34,445 bases of DNA, from assembly GCA_026399895.1 (NCBI GenBank), contig JAPLQC010000062.1:5019-39463 (forward strand), given 5' to 3'. Position numbers and translations under genes: made by a program. This DNA comes from Burkholderiales bacterium (lineage in GTDB: Bacteria; Pseudomonadota; Gammaproteobacteria; Burkholderiales; Burkholderiaceae_D). Positions 1 through 9,886 of the stretch are shown piece after piece (position 1 is the first letter of the stretch; every line of letters begins with the position of its first letter). Below the pieces are notes generated by a model. That model had not been told where the DNA came from, searched no databases, and saw nothing but the letters and a program-made list of their open reading frames with translations.

Positions 1-617
1 CCAAAGCTGGCGGGGAACGGCGGCTTGAAGCGCGGCTGGCCTTTCTTGCCCTCGATAGATTCCAGCAGCGCTGTCTCTTCACCGCAGATGTAGGCACCGT
101 AACCGTGAAACGCGTGCAGCTGGAAGGAGAAATCGGTGCCGAGGATTTTGTCGCCGAGGAAACCGGCAGCGCGCGCTTCTTCTAAAGCTTCTCCAAAGCG
201 ATCGTAAACATCCCACACTTCACCGTGGATATAGTTGTAGCCGACCGTGATACCCATGGCATACGCACCGATGGCCATACCTTCGATCACGCTGTGCGGG
301 TTGTAACGCAGGATGTCGCGGTCTTTAAATGTACCCGGCTCACCTTCGTCAGAATTACAAACTAAGTATTTCTGCCCAGGGAATGCACGTGGCATGAAGC
401 TCCACTTCAGGCCTGTTGGGAATCCCGCACCACCACGACCGCGCAAGGCAGACGCTTTCAGATCCGCAATCACCTGCTCTGGCGTGATGCCCTCGGTCAG
501 AATGCGGCGCAGCGCCGAGTAACCGCCGCGCTTCACATACTCAGCCAGGCGCCAGTTTTTCCCGTCGACACCCGCCAAAATCAGCGGCTGGATATGACGA
601 TCATGGAGGCAAGTCAT
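1..617 (-). CDS. nuoF: NADH-quinone oxidoreductase subunit F, N-terminal part (cut by window edge)
   Basis: NuoF carries the FMN and NADH sites of the complex I peripheral arm, where NADH is oxidised and electrons enter the Fe-S chain. About 205 N-terminal residues are present; the C-terminal 4Fe-4S region lies outside the window. The translation shows the glycine-rich nucleotide loop [13 protein letters not shown] (about residues 62-74), then [14 protein letters not shown] and the [20 protein letters not shown] stretch, all typical of NuoF. The ATG at 617 overlaps the nuoE stop as ATGA, so translation is probably coupled. Start and family are secure; the rest of the protein cannot be judged here. 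Confidence 0.95.
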   Translation of the reverse strand, partial: MTCLHDRHIQPLILAGVDGKNWRLAEYVKRGGYSALRRILTEGITPEQVIADLKASALRGRGGAGFPTGLKWSFMPRAFPGQKYLVCNSDEGEPGTFKDRDILRYNPHSVIEGMAIGAYAMGITVGYNYIHGEVWDVYDRFGEALEEARAAGFLGDKILGTDFSFQLHAFHGYGAYICGEETALLESIEGKKGQPRFKPPFPASF

Positions 618-1114
618 TTCTTTAGCTCCTCGATCAGCGCGTCGATTTTTTCATTCGACATGAAGCTGCACATACGCTTGTTGTTCACCAACATCACCGG
701 CGAATCACCACAGGCACCCATGCACTCACCCTCTTTCAGAGTGAACAAGCCATCGGCGGTGGTCTCATTGAAATCAATACCCAATTTTTGCTTCAGGTAG
801 GCAGCGGCACGATCGCCCTGCGTCAGCTGGCAAGGCAGGTTGGTGCAAATCGTGAGCTTGTGTTTGCCTTCGGGCTTCAGGTTGTACATGGTGTAGAAGG
901 TGGCAACCTCCTGCACAGCGATCGCGGGCATTTCCAGATAGACCGAGACGTCCTGAATGACTTCCGGCGACAACCAGCCTTGTTCGTCCTGAGCGATGGC
1001 GAGCGCAGCCATTACCGCAGACTGCTTCTGATCAGCCGGGAACTTGGCCAGCTCGCGATCGATCTTTTTATAAGCGTCCGGTGATAACAACATGCTGTGT
1101 TGTGCCTCGATCAT
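614..1114 (-). CDS. nuoE: NADH-quinone oxidoreductase subunit E
   Basis: This 166-residue protein is the 24-kDa-type subunit of complex I, holding a 2Fe-2S cluster (N1a) next to NuoF. The four cluster cysteines are visible as C-TNLP-C near the middle and C-MGA-C about 40 residues later. Length fits the family. The start at 1114 is the first ATG after nuoD; a second ATG seven codons in ([10 protein letters not shown]) is also possible. It lies 12 nt after nuoD and overlaps nuoF, so it is part of the nuo operon. Confidence 0.96.
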   Translation of the reverse strand: MIEAQHSMLLSPDAYKKIDRELAKFPADQKQSAVMAALAIAQDEQGWLSPEVIQDVSVYLEMPAIAVQEVATFYTMYNLKPEGKHKLTICTNLPCQLTQGDRAAAYLKQKLGIDFNETTADGLFTLKEGECMGACGDSPVMLVNNKRMCSFMSNEKIDALIEELKK

Positions 1115-1126
1115 TAGTCTTCCAAA

Positions 1127-2380
1127 TCAGCGATCAATCTCGCCGAACACAATATCCTGCGTACCGATGATGGTGACCGCATCAGCGATCATGTGACCAC
1201 TTGCCATCTCGTTCAGCCCTTGCAGGTGCGCGAAACCCGGCGCACGAATCTTCAAACGGTAGGGCTTGTTCGCACCATCTGAAACCAAATAGATACCAAA
1301 CTCACCCTTCGGATGTTCAACTGCGGCATAGGTCTCACCCACTGGCACGTGAAAGCCTTCGGTGAAGAGCTTGAAATGATGGATCAGCTCTTCCATGTTG
1401 GATTTCATATCCACCCGTGACGGCGGCGCCACCTTGTGGTTATCCGTCATCACTGGGCCCGGATGATTACGCAGCCATTCGACACATTGCTGGATGATGC
1501 GATTGGATTGGCGCATCTCTTCAATACGAACCAAGTAACGGTCGTAGCAATCACCATTCACGCCCACCGGAATATCGAAGTCGACTAAATCGTAGACCTC
1601 ATAGGGCTGCTTCTTGCGCAAATCCCATTCAATTCCAGAACCACGCAGCATGGGGCCGGTGAAACCCATTGCCAGTGCCTGTTCGGGCGAGACCACACCA
1701 ATACCCACCAATCGTTGCTTCCAGATACGGTTATCGGTCAGCAGCGTCTCGTACTCATCAACATAGGTTGGGAAACGATTGGTGAAGTCTTCAATGAAAT
1801 CCAGTAGCGAACCCTGACGGTTTTCATTCAGCCTGGCGATTGCTTTGTCGTTACGAACCAGCGAGGCTTTGTACTGCGGCATTGCATCCGGCAGATCACG
1901 GTACACACCACCAGGACGGTAATAAGCAGCGTGCAGACGCGCACCGGATACCGCCTCGTAGCAATCCATCAAATCTTCACGTTCGCGGAATGCGTACAAG
2001 AACACACCCATTGCACCCACATCCAGCGCGTGCGCACCCAACCACAACAGGTGATTCAAGATGCGCGTGATCTCGTCAAACATGACACGGATGTACTGCG
2101 CACGCAGCGGCACCTCAACACCGAGCAGCCGCTCAATTGCCATCACGTACGCATGCTCGTTACACATCATCGACACATAGTCGAGACGATCCATGTACGG
2201 CACTGATTGCAGGAAGGTACGCGTCTCAGCCAGCTTCTCAGTCGCACGGTGCAATAAACCGATGTGCGGATCGGCCCGCTGAATCACCTCGCCGTCCAAC
2301 TCCAATACCAAGCGCAATACACCATGCGCCGCAGGATGCTGGGGGCCGAAGTTGAGGGTATAGTTTTTGATTTCAGCCAT
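1127..2380 (-). CDS. nuoD: NADH-quinone oxidoreductase subunit D
   Basis: NuoD is the 49-kDa-type subunit; with NuoB it forms the ubiquinone pocket of complex I. The 417-residue product starts with [19 protein letters not shown], the family hallmark that includes the quinone-contacting His, and ends with the conserved GEIDR. Length is exactly what is expected for a separate NuoD, not a NuoCD fusion. It follows nuoC with a 1-nt gap and precedes nuoE by 12 nt. Nothing unusual was seen. Confidence 0.97.
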   Translation of the reverse strand: MAEIKNYTLNFGPQHPAAHGVLRLVLELDGEVIQRADPHIGLLHRATEKLAETRTFLQSVPYMDRLDYVSMMCNEHAYVMAIERLLGVEVPLRAQYIRVMFDEITRILNHLLWLGAHALDVGAMGVFLYAFREREDLMDCYEAVSGARLHAAYYRPGGVYRDLPDAMPQYKASLVRNDKAIARLNENRQGSLLDFIEDFTNRFPTYVDEYETLLTDNRIWKQRLVGIGVVSPEQALAMGFTGPMLRGSGIEWDLRKKQPYEVYDLVDFDIPVGVNGDCYDRYLVRIEEMRQSNRIIQQCVEWLRNHPGPVMTDNHKVAPPSRVDMKSNMEELIHHFKLFTEGFHVPVGETYAAVEHPKGEFGIYLVSDGANKPYRLKIRAPGFAHLQGLNEMASGHMIADAVTIIGTQDIVFGEIDR

Positions 2381-2381
2381 C

Positions 2382-2978
2382 TCAGCGCACCCCGTAGTTC
2401 TCTTCGCGGATGATCCGCGGCACGTTCTCGCGCGGCTCGATCGTCACCGGTTGGTAGACAACCCGCTTTTGCTCGGGGTCGTAGCGCATTTCGACATAGC
2501 CACTGACAGGGAAATCTTTACGGAATGGATGACCAATAAATCCGTAATCGGTCAGGATGCGGCGTAAATCATCATGGCCTTCAAACAGAATGCCGTACAA
2601 ATCGAAAGCCTCACGCTCATACCAATTGGCAGCAGGCCAAACACTCGTGAGCGAAGCTACCAGCGGCATGTCATCGTCTTTGGCAAAGACTCGTACGCGT
2701 AGACGCCAGTTGTGGGCGATCGACATTAGGTGCACCACCACACCGAAACGTGCGCCTTCCCAACGGCCATCGCCATAGGACTGATAGTCGACACCACAAA
2801 GATCGATCATCTGCTCGAAACGCGTTGATGCATGGTCGCGCAGCAGTTGCATCGCGGGGAGATAATCATCCGCACCAAGCACAACGGTCACCTCACCTAG
2901 CGCACTGCTGAGGTTTTTGATTTTGTCGCCCAGCACGTCTTGTACGGCACTGGCGAGGGTCTCGAGTTTGGTGGTCAT
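2382..2978 (-). CDS. nuoC: NADH-quinone oxidoreductase subunit C
   Basis: NuoC is the 30-kDa-type structural subunit of the peripheral arm. The 198-residue product has the signature [20 protein letters not shown] followed by [19 protein letters not shown], and the usual C-terminal REENYG end. It is a stand-alone NuoC, as in most Betaproteobacteria, rather than the NuoCD fusion of enterobacteria. It lies 14 nt after nuoB and 1 nt before nuoD, consistent with one transcript. Confidence 0.96.
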   Translation of the reverse strand: MTTKLETLASAVQDVLGDKIKNLSSALGEVTVVLGADDYLPAMQLLRDHASTRFEQMIDLCGVDYQSYGDGRWEGARFGVVVHLMSIAHNWRLRVRVFAKDDDMPLVASLTSVWPAANWYEREAFDLYGILFEGHDDLRRILTDYGFIGHPFRKDFPVSGYVEMRYDPEQKRVVYQPVTIEPRENVPRIIREENYGVR

Positions 2979-2992
2979 GTCAGCGATGGGTA

Positions 2993-3469
2993 TCAGCGTG
3001 CAATCGTGTTGGTGCGCTTGATCTTATTCTGCAGCTGGATCACGCCATATAGCAAAGCTTCTGCGGTCGGTGGACAGCCCGGGACATAAATATCGACTGG
3101 CACGATACGATCACAACCGCGCACAACAGAGTAGGAGTAATGGTAATAGCCACCACCATTAGCGCAAGAGCCCATCGAGATAACCCAGCGCGGCTCGGCC
3201 ATTTGGTCGTAGACCTTGCGGAGTGCGGGCGCCATTTTGTTGCACAAGGTACCAGCGACGATCATCACATCGGATTGCCGCGGTGAAGGACGGAACACGA
3301 CGCCGAAACGGTCGAGATCGTAACGCGATGCACCCGCGTGCATCATCTCGACAGCGCAGCAGGCTAGACCAAACGTCATCGGCCACATTGAGCCGGTGCG
3401 GGTCCAGTTGATTAACTTGTCAGCCGTCGTGGTGACAAAACCTTCATTCAGGATGCCATCGATCGCCAT
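2993..3469 (-). CDS. nuoB: NADH-quinone oxidoreductase subunit B
   Basis: NuoB binds the last 4Fe-4S cluster (N2), which passes electrons to ubiquinone. In the 158-residue product the cluster ligands are visible: the adjacent Cys pair in [11 protein letters not shown], the Cys in [11 protein letters not shown] and the Cys in [15 protein letters not shown]. Length is normal for the family. It starts 3 nt after the nuoA stop and lies 14 nt before nuoC, in the standard nuoABCDEF order. Confidence 0.97.
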   Translation of the reverse strand: MAIDGILNEGFVTTTADKLINWTRTGSMWPMTFGLACCAVEMMHAGASRYDLDRFGVVFRPSPRQSDVMIVAGTLCNKMAPALRKVYDQMAEPRWVISMGSCANGGGYYHYSYSVVRGCDRIVPVDIYVPGCPPTAEALLYGVIQLQNKIKRTNTIAR

Positions 3470-3472
3470 TGC

Positions 3473-3832
3473 TTACTCCCAGTCCAAGGCACCTTTTTTC
3501 CATTCGAAAATCAGGCCGACAATCAGGATGCCGAGGAAAATCATCATGGCCCAGAAGCCAATCAGTCCGACATCATTCATGGCGACCGCCCATGGCACTA
3601 AAAACGCCACCTCAAGATCAAACAGAATAAAGAGAATCGCTACCAGGTAGTAGCGAACATCGAATTTCATTCGTGCGTCTTCGAATGCCTCGAAGCCGCA
3701 CTCATAGGCGGAATTCTTTTCTGAATCGGGGCGGTGTGGGGCAAGCAGCCGACCAAGCACCTGAGGCGCAACACCGACACCGATACCCACCGCAATGAAC
3801 AGAAGGATCGGAAGGTAATTTTGCAGGTCCAC
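3473..3832 (-). CDS. nuoA: NADH-quinone oxidoreductase subunit A
   Basis: NuoA is a small membrane subunit of complex I at the junction of the two arms, with three transmembrane helices. All three hydrophobic segments are visible, as are the conserved ECGFE loop and [19 protein letters not shown]. The frame is open from a GTG at 3865 (130 residues), but the family normally begins close to NYLP-x-LLF. The internal GTG at 3832 gives 119 residues, with GGGA-like pairing about 5 nt upstream, and is preferred. It is the first gene of the nuo operon, downstream of tRNA-Leu on the same strand. Confidence 0.9.
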   Translation of the reverse strand: MDLQNYLPILLFIAVGIGVGVAPQVLGRLLAPHRPDSEKNSAYECGFEAFEDARMKFDVRYYLVAILFILFDLEVAFLVPWAVAMNDVGLIGFWAMMIFLGILIVGLIFEWKKGALDWE

Positions 3833-3907
3833 GATGTTCCCAGTAAAAAACGCCTGGTTAGCCACTCCCGAGGCTTTTAGATAAATTATTATTTACTTTT
3901 TACTAAC

Positions 3908-3992
3908 TGGTGCCGACGGCGAGACTCGAACTCGCACAGCTTTCGCCACTACCCCCTCAAGATAGCGTGTCTACCAATTTCACCACGTCGGC
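3908..3992 (-). tRNA. leuT-like: tRNA-Leu (anticodon GAG)
   Basis: An 85-nt cloverleaf can be drawn by hand on the minus strand. It has acceptor stem GCCGACG/CGTCGGC, a D-arm with GGTAGAC, anticodon loop TTGAGGG (GAG), a long class II variable arm (GTGGCGAAAGCTGT region), T-arm GAGTTCGAGTCTC, and an encoded CCA end. The long variable arm and GAG anticodon identify Leu. It lies between secG and nuoA on the same strand and may be processed from a transcript shared with them. Confidence 0.95.
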
Positions 3993-4067
3993 AAAGCGCT
4001 CCATTTTAACCGGCTTTGGCAAGCCCATTCAATGCAAGTTTGATAGCAGCCTGTCGCTGCGTAGGGC

Positions 4068-4436
4068 TTATTTCGGGATCTCGTTTGCCTGAACCGGTGC
4101 CTTGGCTGGCGCTGCTGCAGGCGCACCATCGACAGCCGGGTTTACCGTCTTTGCAGGCGCTGGGATCGAATCCATGATGCCCGTGCCACCGCCCTGCGGA
4201 CGGCTACCCAAGAAAGTCAGCAGCAAGGTAGCGGCGAAGAACACGGCGGCAGCAATCCCTGTCGAGCGCGACAGGAAGTTAGCAGAGCCGGTGGCGCCGA
4301 ACAAACTGCCGGAAGCTCCGGAGCCGAAGGCAGCGCCCATATCAGCGCCCTTGCCTTGCTGAAGCAGCACGAGGCCAATAATGATCAGCGCACTGATCAG
4401 CTGGATCACGATAACGATAGCGAGTAATGAGTTCAT
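4068..4436 (-). CDS. secG: Protein translocase subunit SecG
   Basis: SecG is the auxiliary inner-membrane subunit of the SecYEG channel. The 122-residue product has two hydrophobic helices (about residues 3-23 and 58-77). Between them is the conserved loop LLQQGKGADMGAAFGSGASG followed by SLFGATGSANFL. The tail is rich in Ala, Pro and Lys, as is common in Betaproteobacteria. It lies 36 nt downstream of tpiA, the usual partner, so both are probably on one transcript starting at the tpiA promoter. Confidence 0.96.
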   Translation of the reverse strand: MNSLLAIVIVIQLISALIIIGLVLLQQGKGADMGAAFGSGASGSLFGATGSANFLSRSTGIAAAVFFAATLLLTFLGSRPQGGGTGIMDSIPAPAKTVNPAVDGAPAAAPAKAPVQANEIPK

Positions 4437-4472
4437 TGAGTTAATTCCCGTCGATCTATATTAGGTTGCGGC

Positions 4473-5228
4473 TCAAGCTGCATGTGCGATCGCTAAAAAA
4501 TCCGACGCATTTAATGATGCGCCACCGATTAATCCGCCATCGATATCCGGCTTCGCTAACAAGTCTTTCGCGTTGTCCGGTTTCATACTACCGCCGTAAA
4601 GTATTCGAACCTGCTGAGCGCTTTCTGCGTCTCGCTCAGCGAGCATTGCCCGAAGTCGGGCATGTACCTGCTGCGCCATCTCTGGCGTAGCGGTCTTACC
4701 AGTACCAATTGCCCACACCGGCTCATAGGCAATCACCACGCTGGCCAGTTGCGTTCGCATTGCATCCAGCACGGGCGCTAACTGTCGCGAAACCACTGCA
4801 TCAGTCGCACCCTGCTCACGCTCTTCAAGCGTCTCGCCGACACAAACAATTGGGGTCAGCCCACTCGCCAATGCCCGTTGCGCTTTTTGCGCCACTAACT
4901 CATCGCTTTCGGCGTGGTAGCTGCGTCGCTCCGAATGCCCGACGATCACGTAGCTACAACCAAATTCCAGCAGCATCTCGGCCGACACTTCACCGGTGAA
5001 GGCACCTCGTTCATGCGCGGACACATCTTGCGCACCCCATCGCACCGGCGAACCACTCAACGCCGACTGCACCTGCGCTAGGTAAGGCGCGGGCACACAG
5101 ACTGCCAGCTCGCCGCTTACCGCTGCCGCGCCGGCACGAACGCCGTCCAGTAAGCCCGCGTTTGACGCAAAGCTGCCGTTCATCTTCCAATTACCGGCGA
5201 TTAGGGTGCGGCGCATCGAGACGCTCAT
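4473..5228 (-). CDS. tpiA: Triose-phosphate isomerase
   Basis: TpiA interconverts dihydroxyacetone phosphate and glyceraldehyde 3-phosphate in glycolysis and gluconeogenesis. The 251-residue product contains GNWKMNG (catalytic Lys), VGHSERR (catalytic His), [14 protein letters not shown] (catalytic Glu and mobile loop) and [10 protein letters not shown] (phosphate binding). The ATG at 5228 has GAGGG 8 nt upstream and is kept; a second ATG four codons in ([11 protein letters not shown]) would match many homologues. A good promoter lies just upstream (5243-5271). secG follows. Confidence 0.96.
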   Translation of the reverse strand: MSVSMRRTLIAGNWKMNGSFASNAGLLDGVRAGAAAVSGELAVCVPAPYLAQVQSALSGSPVRWGAQDVSAHERGAFTGEVSAEMLLEFGCSYVIVGHSERRSYHAESDELVAQKAQRALASGLTPIVCVGETLEEREQGATDAVVSRQLAPVLDAMRTQLASVVIAYEPVWAIGTGKTATPEMAQQVHARLRAMLAERDAESAQQVRILYGGSMKPDNAKDLLAKPDIDGGLIGGASLNASDFLAIAHAA

Positions 5229-5242
5229 TCACAAAACCCTCG

Positions 5243-5271
5243 ATTCTATCCTGTGACGAGAATGCGGGCAA
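5243..5271 (-). promoter_or_regulatory. Sigma-70-type promoter of tpiA-secG
   Basis: On the minus strand TTGCCC (5266-5271) and TAGAAT (5243-5248) are separated by exactly 17 nt. The -10 matches the consensus at 5 of 6 positions and the -35 at 4 of 6. Transcription would start a few bases downstream, leaving a short leader that contains GAGGG before the tpiA ATG. Predicted only. Confidence 0.6.
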
Positions 5272-5336
5272 ATTGATGCCGAAAGAAAGCCTTAGAAGCA
5301 GAGGAGGAAAAAATTTCAACTTCAGCAACAACGTCC

Positions 5337-5384
5337 GACCGCCAGCATTGATGGACCAGAGACCGCGTGCGAATGCCGGCGGTC
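5337..5384. repeat. Imperfect inverted repeat between orphan gene and tpiA
   Basis: GACCGCCAGCATT (5337-5349) pairs with AATGCCGGCGGTC (5372-5384), a 13-bp stem with one G-T pair and a 22-nt loop. No T-run follows on either strand, so it is not an obvious intrinsic terminator. It may end or protect the mRNA of the upstream orphan gene. The rest of 5229-5446 shows only the tpiA promoter. Confidence 0.5.
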
Positions 5385-5446
5385 ACTCTCGACCTAATCA
5401 GGAGCCTTCCCGGGACAGCGCAATCTCGATCCTAGCTCGCTTGAGC

Positions 5447-6412
5447 TTACGCAGTGACGTCCTTGAAATAGAAGGCGGGTGAGAAACTAGTATCCTTGCA
5501 ATACTTCGAAAAATCTTCAGCGAGGTGAGCACGACCAAAGACCAGCGCGACGCTAAGGGAATTGCCTTGCATGACCCGCCGCATTTCGGCCATCGTAATC
5601 TGCTCGACTTCTCCAAAAAAGATATGACGGTCGCCTGGCGGAATCGAAAATTGGTTGGCGATGAACCGGGCACGACTTGCCTCTTCGTTGTAATAGGCAT
5701 CATGCTTAGCGGCCTGGCTCGCCGTCATTGTCGGATGCAACGTCACGCCGGTAGCGAGGTGGCCGTAGATCAGACATCCGCCTGCGTACAACAAGTTCTC
5801 CAACTCCGGAGAAAGAATATCGCCGGGCCGATAGCCTTTAAAGCCTGCACGAATCTTGTCCCGTACTACCGCATTCTGACTTCCTGACACAAACTCATCC
5901 GGCACCAGCGTTTCTTGAAGCCCCTCGGAAAAAACATGCATTATTCCGCGGGTCAGAAGCTCGTCGAATATCTTGCGCTGGCACTGAATGATTTTTGCCT
6001 TGAGCAACGGCCCCGTTTTGTATGGCGCGTTTTCCGATGCCACCAGACCGGGTATTTCGACATGATGTAATTGGCCGTAATGGAGAATCACACCATGTTC
6101 CGGCACTCCTTGATTTACCACACGAAATCCTGCTGCCGTTGCCTGCTCCGCTGACATAGGCTGTGGGCTGCGAACCTTCAAGACAGGAATGTTTGATGCC
6201 ACGCCCGTCGTTGCCAGTGGGCTCAGCTTGAGTGACAGCAGGTGAGCGATTTCCCGGTCTCGCTCACTGCGACCAGCCACTTTTTTATCTGCAATCGATT
6301 TGATTGCAGGCGGCTGTTTGCCTGTCTGCGTTTTGATGAAATTGTTGACGAGCGCTGCCTGATTCGCCGTCGATCGAGCGATCGGATCGGTGTGCATCGT
6401 CGTACTGAACAT
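5447..6412 (-). CDS. Orphan protein with TraB/TIKI/ChaN-like motifs
   Basis: This 321-residue protein is not a family I recognise by name. No signal peptide or membrane helix is visible. The first 50 residues are rich in Ser, Thr, Gln and Lys. Three motifs stand out: HYGQLHHVE (111-119), VFSEGLQE (160-167) and ALVFGRAHLAEDF (289-301). A G-x-x-H near the start, an acidic E-G in the middle and a second G-x-x-H near the C-terminus is the pattern of the TraB/TIKI/ChaN/erythromycin-esterase superfamily, so a metal-dependent hydrolase or haem-binding role is possible. This is inference from motifs. ATG at 6412 has AAAGGAG 6 nt upstream, a strong ribosome binding site. It sits between qor and tpiA, 84 nt after qor, where the conserved gene order normally has no gene. 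Confidence 0.75.
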   Translation of the reverse strand: MFSTTMHTDPIARSTANQAALVNNFIKTQTGKQPPAIKSIADKKVAGRSERDREIAHLLSLKLSPLATTGVASNIPVLKVRSPQPMSAEQATAAGFRVVNQGVPEHGVILHYGQLHHVEIPGLVASENAPYKTGPLLKAKIIQCQRKIFDELLTRGIMHVFSEGLQETLVPDEFVSGSQNAVVRDKIRAGFKGYRPGDILSPELENLLYAGGCLIYGHLATGVTLHPTMTASQAAKHDAYYNEEASRARFIANQFSIPPGDRHIFFGEVEQITMAEMRRVMQGNSLSVALVFGRAHLAEDFSKYCKDTSFSPAFYFKDVTA

Positions 6413-6496
6413 GATTGACTCCTTTGTTTAATTTACCGAAACAAACGAGTAACCACTGAACCCCTTCAGTTCAGCACCATGGGCATTGATGTGCGA

Positions 6497-7459
6497 TTAC
6501 CGAACGACTTGCAGCATGATTTTTCCGACATGCGTGCTTGTTTCCATCAGCGCATGGGCATCGGCCGCGTGCTCTAGCGAAAAAGTTTTATAAATCACTG
6601 GTTTGATGCGACCAGACTCAAGCAAAGGCCACACTTGTGTGCGAAGTTGTTGCGCAATATGACGTTTGAACGTGACAGGACGTGGGCGCAGGGTCGAGCC
6701 CGTAATCACCAGACGGCGTCGCAACACCTCACCAAAATTAATCTCGCCACTGGCACCACCTAGCAACGCAATGATCACCAGACGTCCGTCATCAGCAAGG
6801 CATTGCAGCTCACGGTTAACGTAAGGACCCTTAGCGCCCTTGCCACCGGTGAGCGACTTCACAATTTCAACAAAATCTTCGCTACGGTAATTAATGCCAC
6901 CCTCTGCACCCAAGGTTTCGCAGGCACGGCATTTGTCATCGGTGCCGGCAGTAGCAAATACTCGATGTCCGAGCGCGGTTGCCATCTGTATCGCAGTCAC
7001 CCCGATGCCAGAGCTACCGCCTTGTACCAGCAGACTTTCACCGGCGGCAAGTTTGGCACGGTCGAATACGTTGCCGTACACGGTAAAAAAAGTCTCGGGA
7101 AGTGATGCCGCCTCTAGCAGGCTCCAGCCTTTGGGTATCGGCAGACACTGCCCAATCGGCACCACGCAATACTCGGCGTAGCCGCCGCCATGGGCCAAGG
7201 CACACACCAAGTCGCCCTTTTTGAAATCGCTACCATCAAGATCACCGCTGACGATCTCACCTGCCACCTCCAAGCCGGGCAAGTCAGAGGCATCGGGTGG
7301 CGGCGGATAGGCACCGGCGCGCTGCAGAACGTCGGGGCGGTTCACTCCTGCCGCATGCACGCGAATCAGCACTTCGCCAGCGCCGGCCACGGGCATGGGT
7401 CGCTCACACGGCCGCAGTACTTCAGGGCCACCCGGCTGTGAAATCTCTATCGCCTTCAT
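6497..7459 (-). CDS. qor: NAD(P)H-quinone oxidoreductase, zinc-independent MDR family
   Basis: A 320-residue medium-chain dehydrogenase/reductase of the quinone-reductase (PIG3-like) group, reducing quinones or similar carbonyls with NADPH. It begins MKAIEISQPGGPEVLRP, has the AAGVNRPDVLQRAGAYPPPP substrate-side segment, and the nucleotide loop VQGGSSGIGVTAIQMA. No zinc-ligand pattern is seen. The frame is open to 7531, but ATG at 7459 has GGAGGAG 7 nt upstream and matches the family start. It lies downstream of pnp, as is usual in Burkholderiales. The gene name is a family label; the true substrate is unknown. Confidence 0.88.
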   Translation of the reverse strand: MKAIEISQPGGPEVLRPCERPMPVAGAGEVLIRVHAAGVNRPDVLQRAGAYPPPPDASDLPGLEVAGEIVSGDLDGSDFKKGDLVCALAHGGGYAEYCVVPIGQCLPIPKGWSLLEAASLPETFFTVYGNVFDRAKLAAGESLLVQGGSSGIGVTAIQMATALGHRVFATAGTDDKCRACETLGAEGGINYRSEDFVEIVKSLTGGKGAKGPYVNRELQCLADDGRLVIIALLGGASGEINFGEVLRRRLVITGSTLRPRPVTFKRHIAQQLRTQVWPLLESGRIKPVIYKTFSLEHAADAHALMETSTHVGKIMLQVVR

Positions 7460-7488
7460 CGCTGTCTCCTCCAAAGCCATCAAACACG

Positions 7489-7518
7489 AAAGGCTGCCCG
7501 CGATTGCAGACAGCCTTT
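7489..7518 (-). terminator. Hairpin between pnp and qor (second)
   Basis: AAAGGCTG and CAGCCTTT form the outer 8 bp of a stem extended inward by G-T and G-C pairs. On the minus strand it is followed by CGTGTTTGATG, a poor T-run, so termination would be weak. It lies just upstream of the qor ribosome binding site. Confidence 0.4.
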
Positions 7519-7533
7519 CTGGGCAAAGCATTA

Positions 7534-7554
7534 GTTGGCCCTGTCAGGGCCAAC
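7534..7554 (-). terminator. Hairpin immediately after pnp
   Basis: GTTGGCCCT-GAC-AGGGCCAAC is a perfect 9-bp stem with a 3-nt loop, 12 nt after the pnp stop. No T-tract follows, so it is more likely an RNA-stability element or attenuating hairpin than a full terminator. Confidence 0.45.
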
Positions 7555-7566
7555 GGTGTTACTGCC

Positions 7567-9693
7567 TTATTGCTGTGCACCCTCGCCGGATTCTTCGGCT
7601 GCCACTGCTTTCATCGACAGCTTGAGGCGGCCGCGATCGTCAGTCTCGAGTACCTTGACACGCACTTGCTGACCTTCGGTCAAATAGTCTGCAACCGCAT
7701 TAACGCGCTCGTTCGCAATCTGGCTGATATGCAGCAAACCATCTTTGCCTGGCAGCACCTGAACAATCGCGCCAAAATCCAGCAGCTTCAGGACTGTGCC
7801 CTCGTAGATCTTGCCGACTTCAACCGACGCAGTCAGCTCTTCAATACGACGCTTGGCTTCTTGTCCGGCTGCTGCATCGACTGAAGCGATCGTGACCAAA
7901 CCTTCATCGGTGATATCGATCTGGGTACCGGTTTCTTCGGTGAGTGCACGAATCACTGCACCGCCTTTACCGATCACATCACGAATCTTCTCGGGGTTGA
8001 TCTTGATGGTGATCAGGCGTGGTGCGAAGTTCGACAACTCAGTACGCCCAGTCGGCATCGCTTCTTGCATCTTGCTGAGAATATGGTGACGGCCTTCTTT
8101 TGCTTGTGCGAGCGCGACCTGCATGATCTCTTTGGTGATGCCCTGGATCTTGATGTCCATCTGCAATGCAGTAAGACCGTTTGCAGTACCCGCCACTTTG
8201 AAGTCCATGTCGCCCAGGTGATCTTCGTCACCCAAGATGTCAGACAGCACCGCGAACTTGCTACCTTCTTTGATCAGACCCATCGCGATACCCGCGACGT
8301 GCGCTTTCATTGGTACGCCAGCATCCATCAATGCGAGGCTACCGCCGCACACCGACGCCATGGACGACGAACCATTCGACTCGGTGATCTCGGAGACCAA
8401 ACGCACGGAGTAGCTGAACTCTTCAGGACCCGGCAGCGCCGCGATCAATGCACGCTTAGCTAAGCGACCGTGACCGATTTCGCGACGCTTCGGCGAGCCG
8501 ACACGGCCCGTCTCGCCAGTGGCGAATGGAGGCATGTTGTAGTGAAGCATAAAGCGATCACTGTACTCACCGGTCAGTGCATCGATTTTCTGCTCGTCGC
8601 GTGCGGTACCGAGTGTGGCCACCACCAGCGCTTGCGTCTCACCACGCGTGAACAAGGCAGAACCGTGGGTACGTGGCAGTACGCTGCTGCGAATCGAAAT
8701 CGGACGTACGGTGCGCGTATCGCGACCATCAATACGTGGCTCGCCATCAAGAATCTGCGAGCGAACAATCTTCGACTCCAGACCGAACATGATGTCGCCG
8801 ACTTCCGAAGAATCTGGCGTCGACGTACCCGCCGCAGCGGCTTCCTCGGCTAGCTTGGCAGAAACTTCCGAATGAATCGTGCGCAGCTTGTCGGTACGCG
8901 CTTGCTTTTCTTTGGTGCGGAACGCATCACGCAGCTTTTCTTCCGCCAGCGCGGTGACGCGCGCGATCAGCGCCTCATTCTGCGCAGGCGCTGACCATGG
9001 CACCTCCGGCTTGCCGCCGTCGCGTACCAGATCATGAATCGCATCGATCACTGCCTTCATCTGCTCATGGCCGTAGACAACGGCACCCAGCATGATCTCT
9101 TCGGACAGCTCTTGCGCTTCAGATTCCACCATCAGCACCGCAGCCTCAGTACCGGCAACGACTAAATCCATTTTCGACTGATGCAACTGCGAGACGGTCG
9201 GATTCAACACGTACTGACCATCAATGTAAGCAACACGTGCAGCGCCGATCGGGCCGTTGAACGGAATGCCCGCTACGCACAGCGCAGCCGAAGCACCGAT
9301 CATCGAAGGAATGTCTGGGTCGATCTCTGGATTCACCGACAGCACATGAATGATGACCTGAACTTCATTCAGATAACCCTCAGGGAACAGCGGGCGGATC
9401 GGACGATCGATCAGGCGCGACGTGAGCGTCTCTTTCTCGGACGGGCGTCCTTCGCGCTTGAAGAAGCCACCGGGAATACGTCCGGCAGCATAGGTTTTTT
9501 CGACATAGTCGACAGTCAGCGGGAAGAAATCTTGCCCGGGTTTGGCTTCCTTACGAGCGACTACGGTCGCGAGAACAACGGTATCGTCAACCGTCACCAT
9601 GACGGCGCCTGACGCTTGGCGAGCGATCTCGCCGGTTTCCAGCGTTACCGTGTGCTGGCCATATTGGAAGCTCTTTGTGACTTTGTTAAACAT
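7567..9693 (-). CDS. pnp: Polyribonucleotide nucleotidyltransferase (PNPase)
   Basis: PNPase is the 3'-5' phosphorolytic exoribonuclease of the RNA degradosome. The 708-residue product has two RNase PH-like domains (about 10-230 and 310-540), a KH domain with [15 protein letters not shown], and a C-terminal S1 domain ([20 protein letters not shown] onward). The catalytic segment [20 protein letters not shown] is intact. An upstream in-frame ATG at 9702 is too close to the AAAGG ribosome binding site, so ATG at 9693, with 8 nt spacing, is chosen. It follows rpsO, the near-universal arrangement. The leader 9694-9816 contains a small CCTGC/GCAGG hairpin; PNPase leaders are often autoregulated after RNase III cleavage. 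Confidence 0.98.
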   Translation of the reverse strand: MFNKVTKSFQYGQHTVTLETGEIARQASGAVMVTVDDTVVLATVVARKEAKPGQDFFPLTVDYVEKTYAAGRIPGGFFKREGRPSEKETLTSRLIDRPIRPLFPEGYLNEVQVIIHVLSVNPEIDPDIPSMIGASAALCVAGIPFNGPIGAARVAYIDGQYVLNPTVSQLHQSKMDLVVAGTEAAVLMVESEAQELSEEIMLGAVVYGHEQMKAVIDAIHDLVRDGGKPEVPWSAPAQNEALIARVTALAEEKLRDAFRTKEKQARTDKLRTIHSEVSAKLAEEAAAAGTSTPDSSEVGDIMFGLESKIVRSQILDGEPRIDGRDTRTVRPISIRSSVLPRTHGSALFTRGETQALVVATLGTARDEQKIDALTGEYSDRFMLHYNMPPFATGETGRVGSPKRREIGHGRLAKRALIAALPGPEEFSYSVRLVSEITESNGSSSMASVCGGSLALMDAGVPMKAHVAGIAMGLIKEGSKFAVLSDILGDEDHLGDMDFKVAGTANGLTALQMDIKIQGITKEIMQVALAQAKEGRHHILSKMQEAMPTGRTELSNFAPRLITIKINPEKIRDVIGKGGAVIRALTEETGTQIDITDEGLVTIASVDAAAGQEAKRRIEELTASVEVGKIYEGTVLKLLDFGAIVQVLPGKDGLLHISQIANERVNAVADYLTEGQQVRVKVLETDDRGRLKLSMKAVAAEESGEGAQQ

Positions 9694-9818
9694 TGGGTCC
9701 ATCCTTTCATTTTTACCGACAGAGTTTCAGGCGCTGTCGTTCACCTCACCACCGGCGGGCATTGCCAGCCCACCGCACAACTTTCAGGTTACCGCCACCT
9801 GCAAAATAAGCAGGCGTT

Positions 9819-9861
9819 AAAAACACGAAATGCCCGCATCAGTTGGCTGATACAGGCATTT
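9819..9861 (-). terminator. Rho-independent terminator after rpsO
   Basis: On the minus strand AAATGCC...ATCAG-CCAA-CTGAT...GGCATTT (9828-9861) forms a long stem, followed by CGTGTTTTT. It lies 25 nt after the rpsO stop and could separate rpsO from pnp, with partial read-through. Confidence 0.75.
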
Positions 9862-9886
9862 GCGGATAAATCGCTGGTGCAATGGC

